13,106 nucleotides of DNA from CAKZYD01 sp039814715. Lineage in GTDB: Bacteria > Pseudomonadota > Alphaproteobacteria > Sphingomonadales > CAKZYD01. The notes beneath the pieces were generated by a model, which had not been told where the DNA came from, ran no database searches, and worked only from the letters and a program-made list of their open reading frames with translations. The translations under genes and the position numbers were made by a program. The stretch is taken from NCBI GenBank assembly GCA_039814715.1, contig JBCCAR010000051.1:1-13106 (forward strand), read 5' to 3'. Numbering within the stretch: the first letter of the stretch is position 1; each line of letters starts with the position of its first letter. This document shows, in pieces, positions 1 through 6,274 of the stretch.

Positions 1-54
1 CGCAGGCCGCTGAATAATTGGGTGATCATTGGCTTTTATGTGTGGGCAGTTTGA
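1..54 (+). CDS. Possible C-terminal end of a membrane protein (partial)
   Basis: Plus frame 1 is open from the window edge to a TGA at 52-54 and reads RRPLNNWVIIGFYVWAV, a hydrophobic stretch that would suit the end of a last transmembrane helix. The other two plus frames hit stops within the first 15 bases. With only 17 codons the protein cannot be identified, and the frame could be chance. A small hairpin (TGGGC 43-47, GCCCA 55-59) overlaps its stop codon. Confidence 0.3.
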   Translation, partial: RRPLNNWVIIGFYVWAV

Positions 55-80
55 GCCCATTCCAGTCATTAACCTTACTG

Positions 81-111
81 TCGTCCTCCGGCTTGACCGG
101 GGGACCCATCC
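81..111 (+). repeat. Palindromic inverted repeat, left copy, flanking the GIY-YIG gene
   Basis: This 31-bp sequence matches the reverse complement of 423-453 at 28 of 31 positions. Positions 83-105 form a hairpin: a 9-bp stem (GTCCTCCGG with CCGGGGGAC, one G-T pair) and the loop CTTGA. The pair brackets the GIY-YIG gene, so the whole looks like a REP-like cassette. From memory, similar short palindromes beside GIY-YIG genes are dispersed in many alphaproteobacterial genomes; copy number here cannot be seen. Confidence 0.8.
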
Positions 112-148
112 ATGATCATGGGGCAGCAATCTGTGGATATAAATCCTG

Positions 149-403
149 CTAGCGGGGGTTACGCGCTTCGATCAGACTGATCTTCCAGTAGCGATTGTAC
201 TTCTTCAGCCGTTTCTCTCGCGCTATTGCAGCGCTTAGGTCATCAAATTGCTCGAAATAAACATGCATGCCAACGCCGTAGCACTTGGTAAAGCCAGCAA
301 CAGCTTTTGATCGGTGCTCATACACACGCCTCACAAGGTCGCTGGTGACGCCTATGTAAAGCGTGCCATGTGGCTGGCTTGCAAGGATGTAGACAAAACC
401 CAT
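149..403 (-). CDS. GIY-YIG family endonuclease-like protein (COG2827/UPF0213), truncated by an amber codon
   Basis: The 84-residue product carries the single-domain GIY-YIG fold: VYIL at residues 4-7 and LYIGVT at 15-20 form the signature, R25/R26 and YEH (28-30) follow, and REKRLKK (62-68) with RYWK (71-74) match the C-terminal helix of the family. These proteins are small predicted nucleases of unknown cellular role, often located among intergenic repeats. The frame ends NPR then TAG (149-151). Reading through TAG gives QDLYPQIAAP and a TGA at 116-118, restoring about 95 residues. Family members usually have Trp-x-Asp-Leu-Tyr here, so TAG probably replaces a TGG Trp codon. The core catalytic motifs precede the lesion, so the protein may still be active, or the gene may be decaying. 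The start codon lies 20 bases inside the right inverted repeat. Confidence 0.8.
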   Translation of the reverse strand: MGFVYILASQPHGTLYIGVTSDLVRRVYEHRSKAVAGFTKCYGVGMHVYFEQFDDLSAAIAREKRLKKYNRYWKISLIEARNPR

Positions 404-422
404 GAAGGCCAGCCTAGCGGAT

Positions 423-453
423 GAATGGGTCCCCAGGTCAAGCTGGAGGACGA
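423..453 (-). repeat. Palindromic inverted repeat, right copy, flanking the GIY-YIG gene
   Basis: Read on the minus strand, this is the partner of the repeat at 81-111. Its three differences include two that break stem pairs, so it is the more degenerate palindrome. It sits just upstream of the GIY-YIG start codon and 43 bases from the end of the next minus-strand gene. It could therefore carry the promoter of the GIY-YIG gene or act as a 3' structure for the neighbour; neither is shown by sequence alone. Confidence 0.8.
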
Positions 454-495
454 CGAAACAGGTTCAACGGCAGCCCCATCCCAAAAGCAAACCAA

Positions 496-1311
496 CTATT
501 GGCCACTAGCTGCTTTGGCCGAAAACCCTTTGTCTGCTTTTGGCGCCTGTTGCAGGCGGCGGATGTCGGCCATGTCTTTGGGCGGGGCTTTCCATAGCGG
601 GGCGTCAGCTTCGATATAAGTGCGGAACTGCGCTGGGACGTCTTCATAAGCTTCGACGCGCCAGGAGACCATGTGCATGATGGCTGGCCCAGCACCGGAC
701 CAGGCTGGCGCATCACCGTAGCGCGCCCAGCTGAGCTGATGGCGCTCGCCCTTCGCGCCGTCTGGCTGGATGAAGAAGTCATAGTTTTCCCAGGCCTGGT
801 AGCGTGCGGGTGTGCCCGGAATGGGAAAGTCGAGGAACAGCGGGGCTGTGTAAGCCAATGTGCCGTCAATGTCTTTAACCGACATACCGCGGCTGGGGCC
901 AATGGTGCGCACGCCTTTTCCAGCGCCTTGAACGACAGTGGTTTCCATGTCATCGCCGACCAATTCATAGGTGATGAACTGATAGGGGTAGGCGATTGGA
1001 TCGACATCTTTGCCCTTATAGGTCTTTAAAACGGCGCCGGTATCAGGCTCTCGAAAGATGTAGGTTTTGCGCGAATATTGCTGCACTTTGGTTTGGCTGA
1101 TCCGTTCTGAGCGGGCTGTGTCATAGCCCTCCATGAGGAACAAGATGTCGCCGGAAGGATAAGCGCGGACCGTGCCTGTGCTATACCAATAGACAGGATC
1201 GCCGGTTCCGGCGCGCGCGTCCACAAACGCGTCAAATGTGTCTTGCGAAAAATCTCCTGCTAGGGCGGGGCTCGCCATCAGGGTGAGCAATACTGCGTAG
1301 AGCCGTTTCAT
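496..1311 (-). CDS. Secreted DUF1838-like protein
   Basis: The 271-residue protein begins MKRLYAVLLTLMASPALA, a signal peptide with likely cleavage after ALA, so it acts in the periplasm or outside. The mature part has DPVYWYSTG, LFLMEGYD, DPETGAVLKTY-like and SWARYGDAPAW-like segments. These resemble DUF1838, a family of unknown function found in proteobacteria; this assignment is from recall and only moderately sure. The start was chosen at 1311 because it forms an ATGA overlap with the upstream gene's stop, has AGGAG 8 bases upstream, and starts exactly at the signal peptide; an in-frame ATG 11 codons earlier has neither feature. Tight coupling to the LolA-like gene suggests the two exported proteins work together. 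No catalytic residues are recognised. Confidence 0.75.
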   Translation of the reverse strand: MKRLYAVLLTLMASPALAGDFSQDTFDAFVDARAGTGDPVYWYSTGTVRAYPSGDILFLMEGYDTARSERISQTKVQQYSRKTYIFREPDTGAVLKTYKGKDVDPIAYPYQFITYELVGDDMETTVVQGAGKGVRTIGPSRGMSVKDIDGTLAYTAPLFLDFPIPGTPARYQAWENYDFFIQPDGAKGERHQLSWARYGDAPAWSGAGPAIMHMVSWRVEAYEDVPAQFRTYIEADAPLWKAPPKDMADIRRLQQAPKADKGFSAKAASGQ

Positions 1312-2090
1312 CGGACAATCTCCTGCGTGGGCGGGGCAAACCAACTTTTGTCGATCGGGGCATCAACGATCGTGGTTTCCCAGTAAATCTCATTGGCTTT
1401 CACACCATCATAAAACAGCCGCACGCGCCGCGCTTGGCGCCATTTGGGGTTGTTCAGCATGACAAAATCACTGTAGCGGCGTTCATGATAGCCGCGCGGG
1501 GTGTTAAAGCCCACATAGCGGATGGCAAAGTCGCGTTTGTCCATGGCAAACAGTGTTTTGGCGCCGTCTGGGCTGGTGATGTCCACGAAATAGCACGCAT
1601 TTCCATCGACGAGGTCGTCGGGCCTTCGGGTTAGGGTGAAGCCATCTTCAAGCGCTTCACGAATGATGCCGAAGCCGAAGTTGTTCGCCCAGGTTTTTTC
1701 TGCCTGCTTTGCTGGCACGATGCCCTTGTGGGTCCAGGTTGTGGTACCATCAAAGGCGATCTGAAACTTCGTTTTAGCCTCTGCTTTGGAGTCAATACGC
1801 ACCCAGCCATCAGGGCCGTGGGCAACGGTACGCGCGCCGGAAAAGACGCGCCACATGCGGTAATCATCAGCCACATAGCTGCCGTCCTCAGTCCCTTTCG
1901 GCCAGAAGGTGCCATAGCCTGACAGCGTTAGCGTTTTCGCGTCAGTCCAGCTAGCGCCGCCCGCGGCTTCGATGGTTTTTTCCATGATCGTAAGGGCGGT
2001 GAGGACGCCATCCCTCCGCTGGTTTGGTAACGCTGCGATGGCGAGGCCTGCGCTGGCGACCATAGCAATGACAACGGCGATATACTTCAC
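1308..2090 (-). CDS. Exported LolA-like periplasmic protein of unknown function
   Basis: The 260-residue product starts with a signal peptide (MKYIAVVIAMVASAGLAIAA), probably cut near residue 20. The mature part begins with a helix and the segment AAGGASWTDAKTLTLSG, followed by alternating strands. This resembles the half-barrel of the LolA/LppX family and 'outer membrane lipoprotein-sorting protein' annotations, but similarity is only by pattern and the substrate is unknown. It ends with a DAPIDKSWFAPP motif, typical of such proteins. The start codon is GTG (2088-2090) with AGAAGG about 8 bases upstream. It overlaps the next gene by ATGA and lies 62 bases after the glycosidase-like lipoprotein gene, so the three may form one operon for envelope or extracellular functions. 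Confidence 0.7.
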   Translation of the reverse strand: MKYIAVVIAMVASAGLAIAALPNQRRDGVLTALTIMEKTIEAAGGASWTDAKTLTLSGYGTFWPKGTEDGSYVADDYRMWRVFSGARTVAHGPDGWVRIDSKAEAKTKFQIAFDGTTTWTHKGIVPAKQAEKTWANNFGFGIIREALEDGFTLTRRPDDLVDGNACYFVDITSPDGAKTLFAMDKRDFAIRYVGFNTPRGYHERRYSDFVMLNNPKWRQARRVRLFYDGVKANEIYWETTIVDAPIDKSWFAPPTQEIVR

Positions 2091-2152
2091 GCGCAGACCT
2101 TTCTAACCAAGCGGTTACGAACAGATCCATTGTGAGCGTCTTATAGGACACG

Positions 2153-3382
2153 TCAAGGGACGGCCGGCCGCGCCTGCTCTATGGCTTCAATACCTTGCAG
2201 AACGGCGTCCCAAGCCGGGCGGCACGTGCCGTCGCTCCAGCGGCAGACCCCGCTGGTAGCGAGCCATTCATCCAGCCGGTCCCCCACCACCGTGTTGACG
2301 GCCCTTGTGGGCGCACTAAAGCTGGTGGCCAGCTGCGGCGACCAATCCAGCAGCTGCCATATGGTCGTCGCGCGCAATTGCGGGTCTGTGGCAAAGGCCT
2401 CTAAAACGAAAGTAAAGTAATCGGCCTGGATCTGCGGCGAGCCGCCAAGGCCATTGGCAGGACGTGGAGGCGCACCAGCGCCATCATCGCCAAAGCCGGT
2501 GGGACAGCCGAGCTCTTGGACGAAGATGTCTTTGCCATCGGCAAACAGCTTCATGCGGTCAAAATAGTCTTGCCAATCTGCTTCATCCGCCGTCACCAGG
2601 ATGTCTTGCGTCAAGCAATAGTGATTGAACGACGCAATCTCCATAGCGTCTAAAATGCCTTCTGCCAGCGCTGGCTGATCAACCGGCGCGCCGACTGTGA
2701 GCGTAACAGTTGTTGCGATGTCTGGGTCAATGCGGTTGACGACCTGCCCGGCGCGCTCAAAGAACGTCACCATATCGTTAATCTCGCCAAGCCCATCGTT
2801 GGTATAGGCATCGACTTCATTGCCCAGTGCGATGCCCCAGACCTGCGCTGAGCCTAAAATGGGCACCAAGAACTCCAGCACGTCTTCAAGCGCGTCAAGC
2901 ACTTCTGGCGACGAGAGAGTGAGCCCTTCTGCGAGCAGACCATCTGGCCCAAGCAGATAGTCGGGGAACACAGCTTCAGCGATATCAATGGTTTCAAAGG
3001 TGACGAAGATGTAGTCGCCGTCGTTCATCGCGCTCTGGAGAGCATCTTCCACGTCCGCGCGTTCATAGACCCCGCGCGATGGTTCGATACTGCGCCAATC
3101 GAACTGTACGCGCGCAATGGTCGATCCAGCGGCGCGCGCCTCGGCAAGGAGTGCGGCGACGCGGGCGGGCTGGTCATAGCTGGTGACAGTGAGTTCATCA
3201 AACCCCACCAAAATACCCACATGCGGGCCGTCAGGCAGCCGGGGCGTTGCAGTTTGCGGCGCCTGCGGCGGCATGGGTGGCTGGGGTTGTTGCGGCGGCG
3301 GTGTTTGCGGCGCTGGGCTTTCAGAGCCGCAGGCGCCTAAACCAAGGCAGAGTACAAACACGAAAGACAAGGGCCAGTGCAT
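2153..3382 (-). CDS. Putative lipoprotein with a clan GH-A glycosidase-like domain
   Basis: The 409-residue protein opens with MHWPLSFVFVLCLGLGAC, a lipoprotein signal peptide with lipobox LGAC (Cys18). A Pro/Gln-rich linker covers about residues 23-50. The rest looks like a TIM barrel: ARVQFDWRSIEP near residues 90-101 resembles the early strand of GH-A enzymes, ALGNEVDAY places Asn188-Glu189 where the acid/base Glu sits, and FVQELGCPTG places Glu290 where the nucleophile would be. ASFNHYCLT and TIWQLLDW fit barrel strands 6 and 8. No exact GH family or substrate can be named. The open frame extends 62 codons further upstream, overlapping divergent yaaA; the lipoprotein signal fixes the start at 3382, although its Shine-Dalgarno is weak. 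Mature protein is expected on the outer membrane or cell surface. Confidence 0.75.
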   Translation of the reverse strand: MHWPLSFVFVLCLGLGACGSESPAPQTPPPQQPQPPMPPQAPQTATPRLPDGPHVGILVGFDELTVTSYDQPARVAALLAEARAAGSTIARVQFDWRSIEPSRGVYERADVEDALQSAMNDGDYIFVTFETIDIAEAVFPDYLLGPDGLLAEGLTLSSPEVLDALEDVLEFLVPILGSAQVWGIALGNEVDAYTNDGLGEINDMVTFFERAGQVVNRIDPDIATTVTLTVGAPVDQPALAEGILDAMEIASFNHYCLTQDILVTADEADWQDYFDRMKLFADGKDIFVQELGCPTGFGDDGAGAPPRPANGLGGSPQIQADYFTFVLEAFATDPQLRATTIWQLLDWSPQLATSFSAPTRAVNTVVGDRLDEWLATSGVCRWSDGTCRPAWDAVLQGIEAIEQARPAVP

Positions 3383-3431
3383 GCCGCGTAACCTATTGTG
3401 CGGACCTATGGCTGGCAAGGGCGCAGCATGA

Positions 3432-3460
3432 TTGATCTGCGCGTGTTTTTGCCTATGTAT
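3432..3460 (+). promoter_or_regulatory. Candidate sigma70-type promoter of yaaA
   Basis: In the 111-bp divergent gap, TTGATC (3432-3437) is followed after 16 bases by TATGTA (3454-3459). This is a fair match to -35 and -10 boxes, and would start transcription about 25 bases before the yaaA ATG. No convincing OxyR-type palindrome was found in the gap. Consensus match only. Confidence 0.35.
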
Positions 3461-3493
3461 TGAACATTCAGAGTTTTCGCAGGACGGTCCGCC

Positions 3494-4282
3494 ATGCCGA
3501 ATGTAATTGCTGTTCTTTCTCCCGCCAAGCGGCTCGACGCCGAAACCCCGGCACCGGTCGATACGCATAGTCAGCCAGCCTTTTTAGATCAGGCGAAGGC
3601 CCTGGTGAAAGAAGCCCGGCGTTTGCGGCCTGAAGACCTGTCGCAGATGATGCATATCTCAGAGGATTTGGCCAAGCTCAACCACCAGCGCTTTAAAGAC
3701 TTCACGGGTAGCTTTGATCTCTCCAACGCCAAGCAAGCTATCCATATGTTTAAAGGCGATGTTTATGTCGGCCTGGATGCTGATAGCCTCAGCGCGGATG
3801 GTCTGGCTTATGCGCAGGAGCATATCCGCATTTTATCTGGCCTTTACGGCCTGCTGCGCCCGCTTGACCTCATGCAGCCTTACCGGCTTGAAATGGGAAC
3901 CGGCTTTGCAACGAAAAAGGCGAAAAACCTCTATGGCTTTTGGGGCGATACGCTCACGGATGCGCTCAAAGATGCACTGGACGGCGGCACATTGGTCAAT
4001 CTCGCGTCCAATGAGTATTTCAGCGCCGTGGATGGCAAAGCCGTTGACCGGCTGATCACGCCGCAATTTAAAGAATACCGAGACGGCAAAGCCCGCATCA
4101 TCAGCTTCTTTGCAAAGAAAGCACGCGGCCAGATGGCCCGTTTCATGATCGATCACCAAGTCGATGATGCGCAAGGCCTGAAAGACTTTAAGGTCGATGG
4201 CTATGGTTTTGATGCGGCCCTGTCGAACGGCTCAACCTGGGTGTTCAGCCGGGCCGATACGCGCGAAGCAAAAGCGGCATAA
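3494..4282 (+). CDS. yaaA: Peroxide stress protein YaaA (DUF328/UPF0246)
   Basis: The 262-residue product matches YaaA over its whole length (family about 250-260 residues). Recognisable segments are the N-terminal LSPAKRL (8-14), FKGDVYVGL, ILSGLYGLLRPLDLMQPYRL, GTLVNLASNEYF and KKARGQMARFM. In E. coli YaaA is an OxyR-induced cytoplasmic protein that limits unincorporated iron during peroxide stress and so reduces Fenton damage; the biochemical mechanism is still unclear and DNA binding has been described for the family. The ATG at 3494 has AGGA 9 bases upstream (3481-3484). It is transcribed away from the glycosidase-like lipoprotein gene and converges on the DCC-DUF1674 gene, with a palindromic repeat between them. 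Nothing suggests truncation. Confidence 0.95.
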   Translation: MPNVIAVLSPAKRLDAETPAPVDTHSQPAFLDQAKALVKEARRLRPEDLSQMMHISEDLAKLNHQRFKDFTGSFDLSNAKQAIHMFKGDVYVGLDADSLSADGLAYAQEHIRILSGLYGLLRPLDLMQPYRLEMGTGFATKKAKNLYGFWGDTLTDALKDALDGGTLVNLASNEYFSAVDGKAVDRLITPQFKEYRDGKARIISFFAKKARGQMARFMIDHQVDDAQGLKDFKVDGYGFDAALSNGSTWVFSRADTREAKAA

Positions 4283-4296
4283 GATCGTCCGCGCAC

Positions 4297-4376
4297 GTCA
4301 TCGCGAGCGAAGCGCAGCGACCCAACGGCTGATAGGTTGGAACACTCTGGATTGCTTCACATGCGTTCGCAAAGAC
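4297..4376. repeat. 80-bp imperfect palindromic intergenic repeat
   Basis: The left arm (4297-4323, GTCATCGCGAGCGAAGC then GCAGCGACC) pairs with the right arm (4349-4376, GGATTGCTTCACATGCGTTC then GCAAAGAC). An inner CCAAC/GTTGG stem (4322-4326 with 4336-4340) completes a long hairpin. The arm sequence resembles a widespread bacterial palindromic repeat of the GCGAGCGAAGC...GCTTCGTTCGC type. It lies between two convergent genes and could act as a two-way transcription barrier, though there is no U-tract. Confidence 0.75.
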
Positions 4377-4394
4377 TGGCCGCAGGCTACCCTT

Positions 4395-4547
4395 TTAAAA
4401 ATCGCTCGTAATGCCGTTCTTTTCCCAGTCGCCATAGCGCGTTGGCTCAGGCCCGGCTTGGCCGCCAACTTCTTTGGGTAAGTCCGCACCTGCTTTGTCT
4501 TTGCGCTTTTGTTTTTCTTCAGTCGTTTCTTTTCGGCTTTTGCTCAT
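4395..4547 (-). CDS. Nested SdhAF4/DUF1674 succinate dehydrogenase assembly factor (internal start)
   Basis: An internal ATG (4545-4547) in the same frame as the DCC gene starts a 50-residue protein: a Lys/Glu-rich helix (residues about 1-22), then KEVGGQAGPEPTRYGDWEKN and a final SDF. This length and ending match free-standing bacterial DUF1674 proteins. The upstream AAGGAG with 6-base spacing is the best ribosome site in the neighbourhood. I therefore infer that a separate assembly factor is made in addition to, or instead of, the fusion. It should act in the cytoplasm on the flavoprotein subunit SdhA. No sdh genes are in the window. Confidence 0.6.
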   Translation of the reverse strand: MSKSRKETTEEKQKRKDKAGADLPKEVGGQAGPEPTRYGDWEKNGITSDF

Positions 4548-5024
4548 ATGGGTCTCCTTTTTGAGGGCTGGTAGAATTAATCGGGCGCGCTGATCAGGCG
4601 TTAACAGGCCGCAATAGTCTGCCGTGCCGAACCAGCTGTAGCGGTTGCGGGCCACCAGGTCATAGGCCCAATCGCGGATGAAGCGTGGCACCAACCAGAA
4701 GAGGCGCAGCACGTGCCACGGCCCGCCCAGTAATGCACACAGCCTTAAATAGCCCGTTGATTTTGTCGCGGCCTTGCCATCAATGATCACAAGATATGTC
4801 CCATCGAGATCAATGCCGTAGTGCTCGCCAAGCGCGCGCCCTACGCCTTCTTGCATCGTGGTGAACATGACCTGTTTATCGTCATCATAGCGCATCAGCC
4901 AGCGCACGCCAGTGGAACACAGGACGCAAATTCCATCAAAAACAAACAGCGCTTTGGCATCGTCAAAGGCTGGAACGTTGGCGTCGTCACGGAAGCTATA
5001 GGCGGCTTGCGGCAGGTCAGGCAT
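4395..5024 (-). CDS. DCC-family thiol-disulfide oxidoreductase fused to a DUF1674/SdhAF4 domain
   Basis: The first ~155 of 209 residues are a DCC-family (DUF393/YuxK-like) domain. FDGICVLC at residues 29-36 holds the D-x-x-C-x-x-C signature (Asp30, Cys33, Cys36) thought to act in thiol redox chemistry, and DYCGLLTPDQR near 137-147 fits its C-terminal end. With no stop codon, the frame continues at Met160 into about 50 residues ending GPEPTRYGDWEKNGITSDF, the hallmark of DUF1674/SdhAF4. In mitochondria SdhAF4 binds the flavinylated SdhA subunit and helps assemble succinate dehydrogenase; alphaproteobacterial relatives are assumed to do the same. The ATG at 5024 overlaps the upstream oxidoreductase gene by 8 bases and has AGAAGG 9 bases upstream. 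DCC proteins usually end near the fusion point, so a lost stop codon is likely. Confidence 0.85.
   Translation of the reverse strand: MPDLPQAAYSFRDDANVPAFDDAKALFVFDGICVLCSTGVRWLMRYDDDKQVMFTTMQEGVGRALGEHYGIDLDGTYLVIIDGKAATKSTGYLRLCALLGGPWHVLRLFWLVPRFIRDWAYDLVARNRYSWFGTADYCGLLTPDQRARLILPALKKETHMSKSRKETTEEKQKRKDKAGADLPKEVGGQAGPEPTRYGDWEKNGITSDF
4554..4559 (-). promoter_or_regulatory. Internal Shine-Dalgarno for the nested DUF1674 gene
   Basis: On the minus strand AAGGAG lies 6 bases before the ATG at 4547, inside the coding frame of the DCC domain. A consensus site at ideal spacing inside a gene suggests that two formerly adjacent genes share one frame, and supports independent translation of the DUF1674 part. 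Confidence 0.65.
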
Positions 5025-6132
5025 AGATCGGGCCTTCTTTTAAGGCGGTGATGTCATAGTCTTCTAGCGCTTTGAGATAGGCCTTAAGGTCGATCAGGTC
5101 GAGGCAGGCGCGTGCACCAGTTGCAGGGACATCTCCGGCAGCAAAGCGCTTGGCGAGGATGATCGCTGGCACGCAGGGGATGTAGGGGCCGTGGGCAGAG
5201 CGGGCGATGATGAAAAAGCGGTGCTCAATATCTGCGCCGCCATCGTCCTTACCGCCCATGAACACGTGAAAGCCGCTTTTGTCATTGCCCAGCGGATCAA
5301 ACAGCCGGGCGATGGCGAGCAGTGGCTTTGCCAAACCGTCAAGGCTGGGAAAGAGTTTCGCACGCACCAGCCAGCTGAAGGCCCAGGTGCCCAGGTGCAG
5401 GAGCTTCTGCTGGTTGTCCGCTGCAAAGCGCAGCGTTTTGAGCGCTGGGTAGCGCTGCGGAAAAAGCGCTAAATCTGGCACATCGCAATCACCAAAATAG
5501 CGGCTGCCAAGCTCTGGGTATGTTACGGCATGAAAACCTTGCCAGCCATAGACGGTCTTAATCTTGCCCTCTTCCAGCGCGTCAAAGGGTTTGCCCACAT
5601 ACGTTAAAATAGCCGCAGTGGTGGCAACGCCGCGATTGGTTTGCTGGGCAGCGCTAATGCCGTAATGCACGCTTTCTAGAGCGGAAAAGTGATGCAGATG
5701 ATCGTCTAAGACTGCGGCGGTGAGGCAGGGGACGGAGCTTGCACCGGTGATCACGCTCACCCCAGCTTTCTTCGCTTCACTGTCCAGCGCATCAATGCCG
5801 GCCACAAAACCGCGTGCATCTGCTAGGTCCAAATAGTGGCATTCGGCGGCCATGGCTGCGCGTGCGACGCGGTAGTCTTGGCTTTGGAACGGCCCGACCG
5901 TATGGATCACCAGATCAGGCTGGATGGCGGCAAACTGCGCCTCTATATCATCAAAAATATCAAACTTGATGCCGCGGGCGCCCAGCGGAGCGGCGAAGGT
6001 TTTCGCTTTCTTCTCCCGGCGGCCAGCGATGATCAACTCTATCGCTGGGTCATGCGCGAGCGCGCGCGAGATATTGCTGCCAAAGGTTCCGTATCCGCCC
6101 AGAACGAGAATACGTTTTTTGTGATCTGTCAT
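5017..6132 (-). CDS. Saccharopine dehydrogenase-like NAD(P)-binding oxidoreductase
   Basis: The 371-residue product begins KKRILVLGGYGTFGSNISRA, a Rossmann nucleotide-binding loop (GGYGTFG, residues 12-18), followed by IIAGRR at the end of the second strand, where Arg suggests NADP preference. VIHTVGPFQSQD and CHYLDLADARGF match the saccharopine dehydrogenase NADP-binding family (Sacchrp_dh_NADP). The substrate is not predictable: in bacteria such proteins are rarely true lysine-pathway enzymes. It probably acts in the cytoplasm or at the membrane face. The ATG at 6132 has only a weak Shine-Dalgarno. Its stop overlaps the DCC gene start by 8 bases, so the two are very likely co-transcribed; pairing of a DCC thiol oxidoreductase with such a dehydrogenase is, from recall, recurrent in proteobacteria. 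Confidence 0.85.
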   Translation of the reverse strand: MTDHKKRILVLGGYGTFGSNISRALAHDPAIELIIAGRREKKAKTFAAPLGARGIKFDIFDDIEAQFAAIQPDLVIHTVGPFQSQDYRVARAAMAAECHYLDLADARGFVAGIDALDSEAKKAGVSVITGASSVPCLTAAVLDDHLHHFSALESVHYGISAAQQTNRGVATTAAILTYVGKPFDALEEGKIKTVYGWQGFHAVTYPELGSRYFGDCDVPDLALFPQRYPALKTLRFAADNQQKLLHLGTWAFSWLVRAKLFPSLDGLAKPLLAIARLFDPLGNDKSGFHVFMGGKDDGGADIEHRFFIIARSAHGPYIPCVPAIILAKRFAAGDVPATGARACLDLIDLKAYLKALEDYDITALKEGPIYA

Positions 6133-6211
6133 GTGCCTAGATGTCTTGCCTACCTTAGCTGCAGATAGCGCTTCGTTCGCCGCTCGCCAGTGACATTTCG
6201 TCTCCTTAAGG

Positions 6212-6240
6212 CTTGAAGCTTGCCCGGCTTCTGCCCAAAT
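6212..6240 (+). promoter_or_regulatory. Candidate heat-shock (RpoH-type) promoter of htpX
   Basis: CTTGAAG (6212-6218) is followed after 14 bases by GCCCAAAT (6233-6240). This resembles the sigma32 consensus CTTGAA with CCCCATNT, with two mismatches in the -10 box. E. coli htpX is induced by heat and envelope stress, which makes an RpoH site plausible. Consensus differs among alphaproteobacteria, so this is tentative. Confidence 0.3.
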
Positions 6241-6274
6241 CTAACGCTATAAGGATAAACATGAAGGCACAGCC

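Noticed and set aside
438..1007. 189-codon minus-strand frame overlapping the DUF1838-like gene
   Set aside because: It shares the strand but not the frame of a gene with a signal peptide, Shine-Dalgarno and ATGA coupling; its translation shows no domain and has a low-complexity Ser/Arg/Pro/Thr composition typical of shadow frames.
3383..3493. OxyR or LexA operator in the yaaA divergent gap
   Set aside because: The two CCTAT words near 3391 and 3403 are direct repeats and do not form the OxyR palindrome; no GTTC-N7-GTTC LexA pattern is present.
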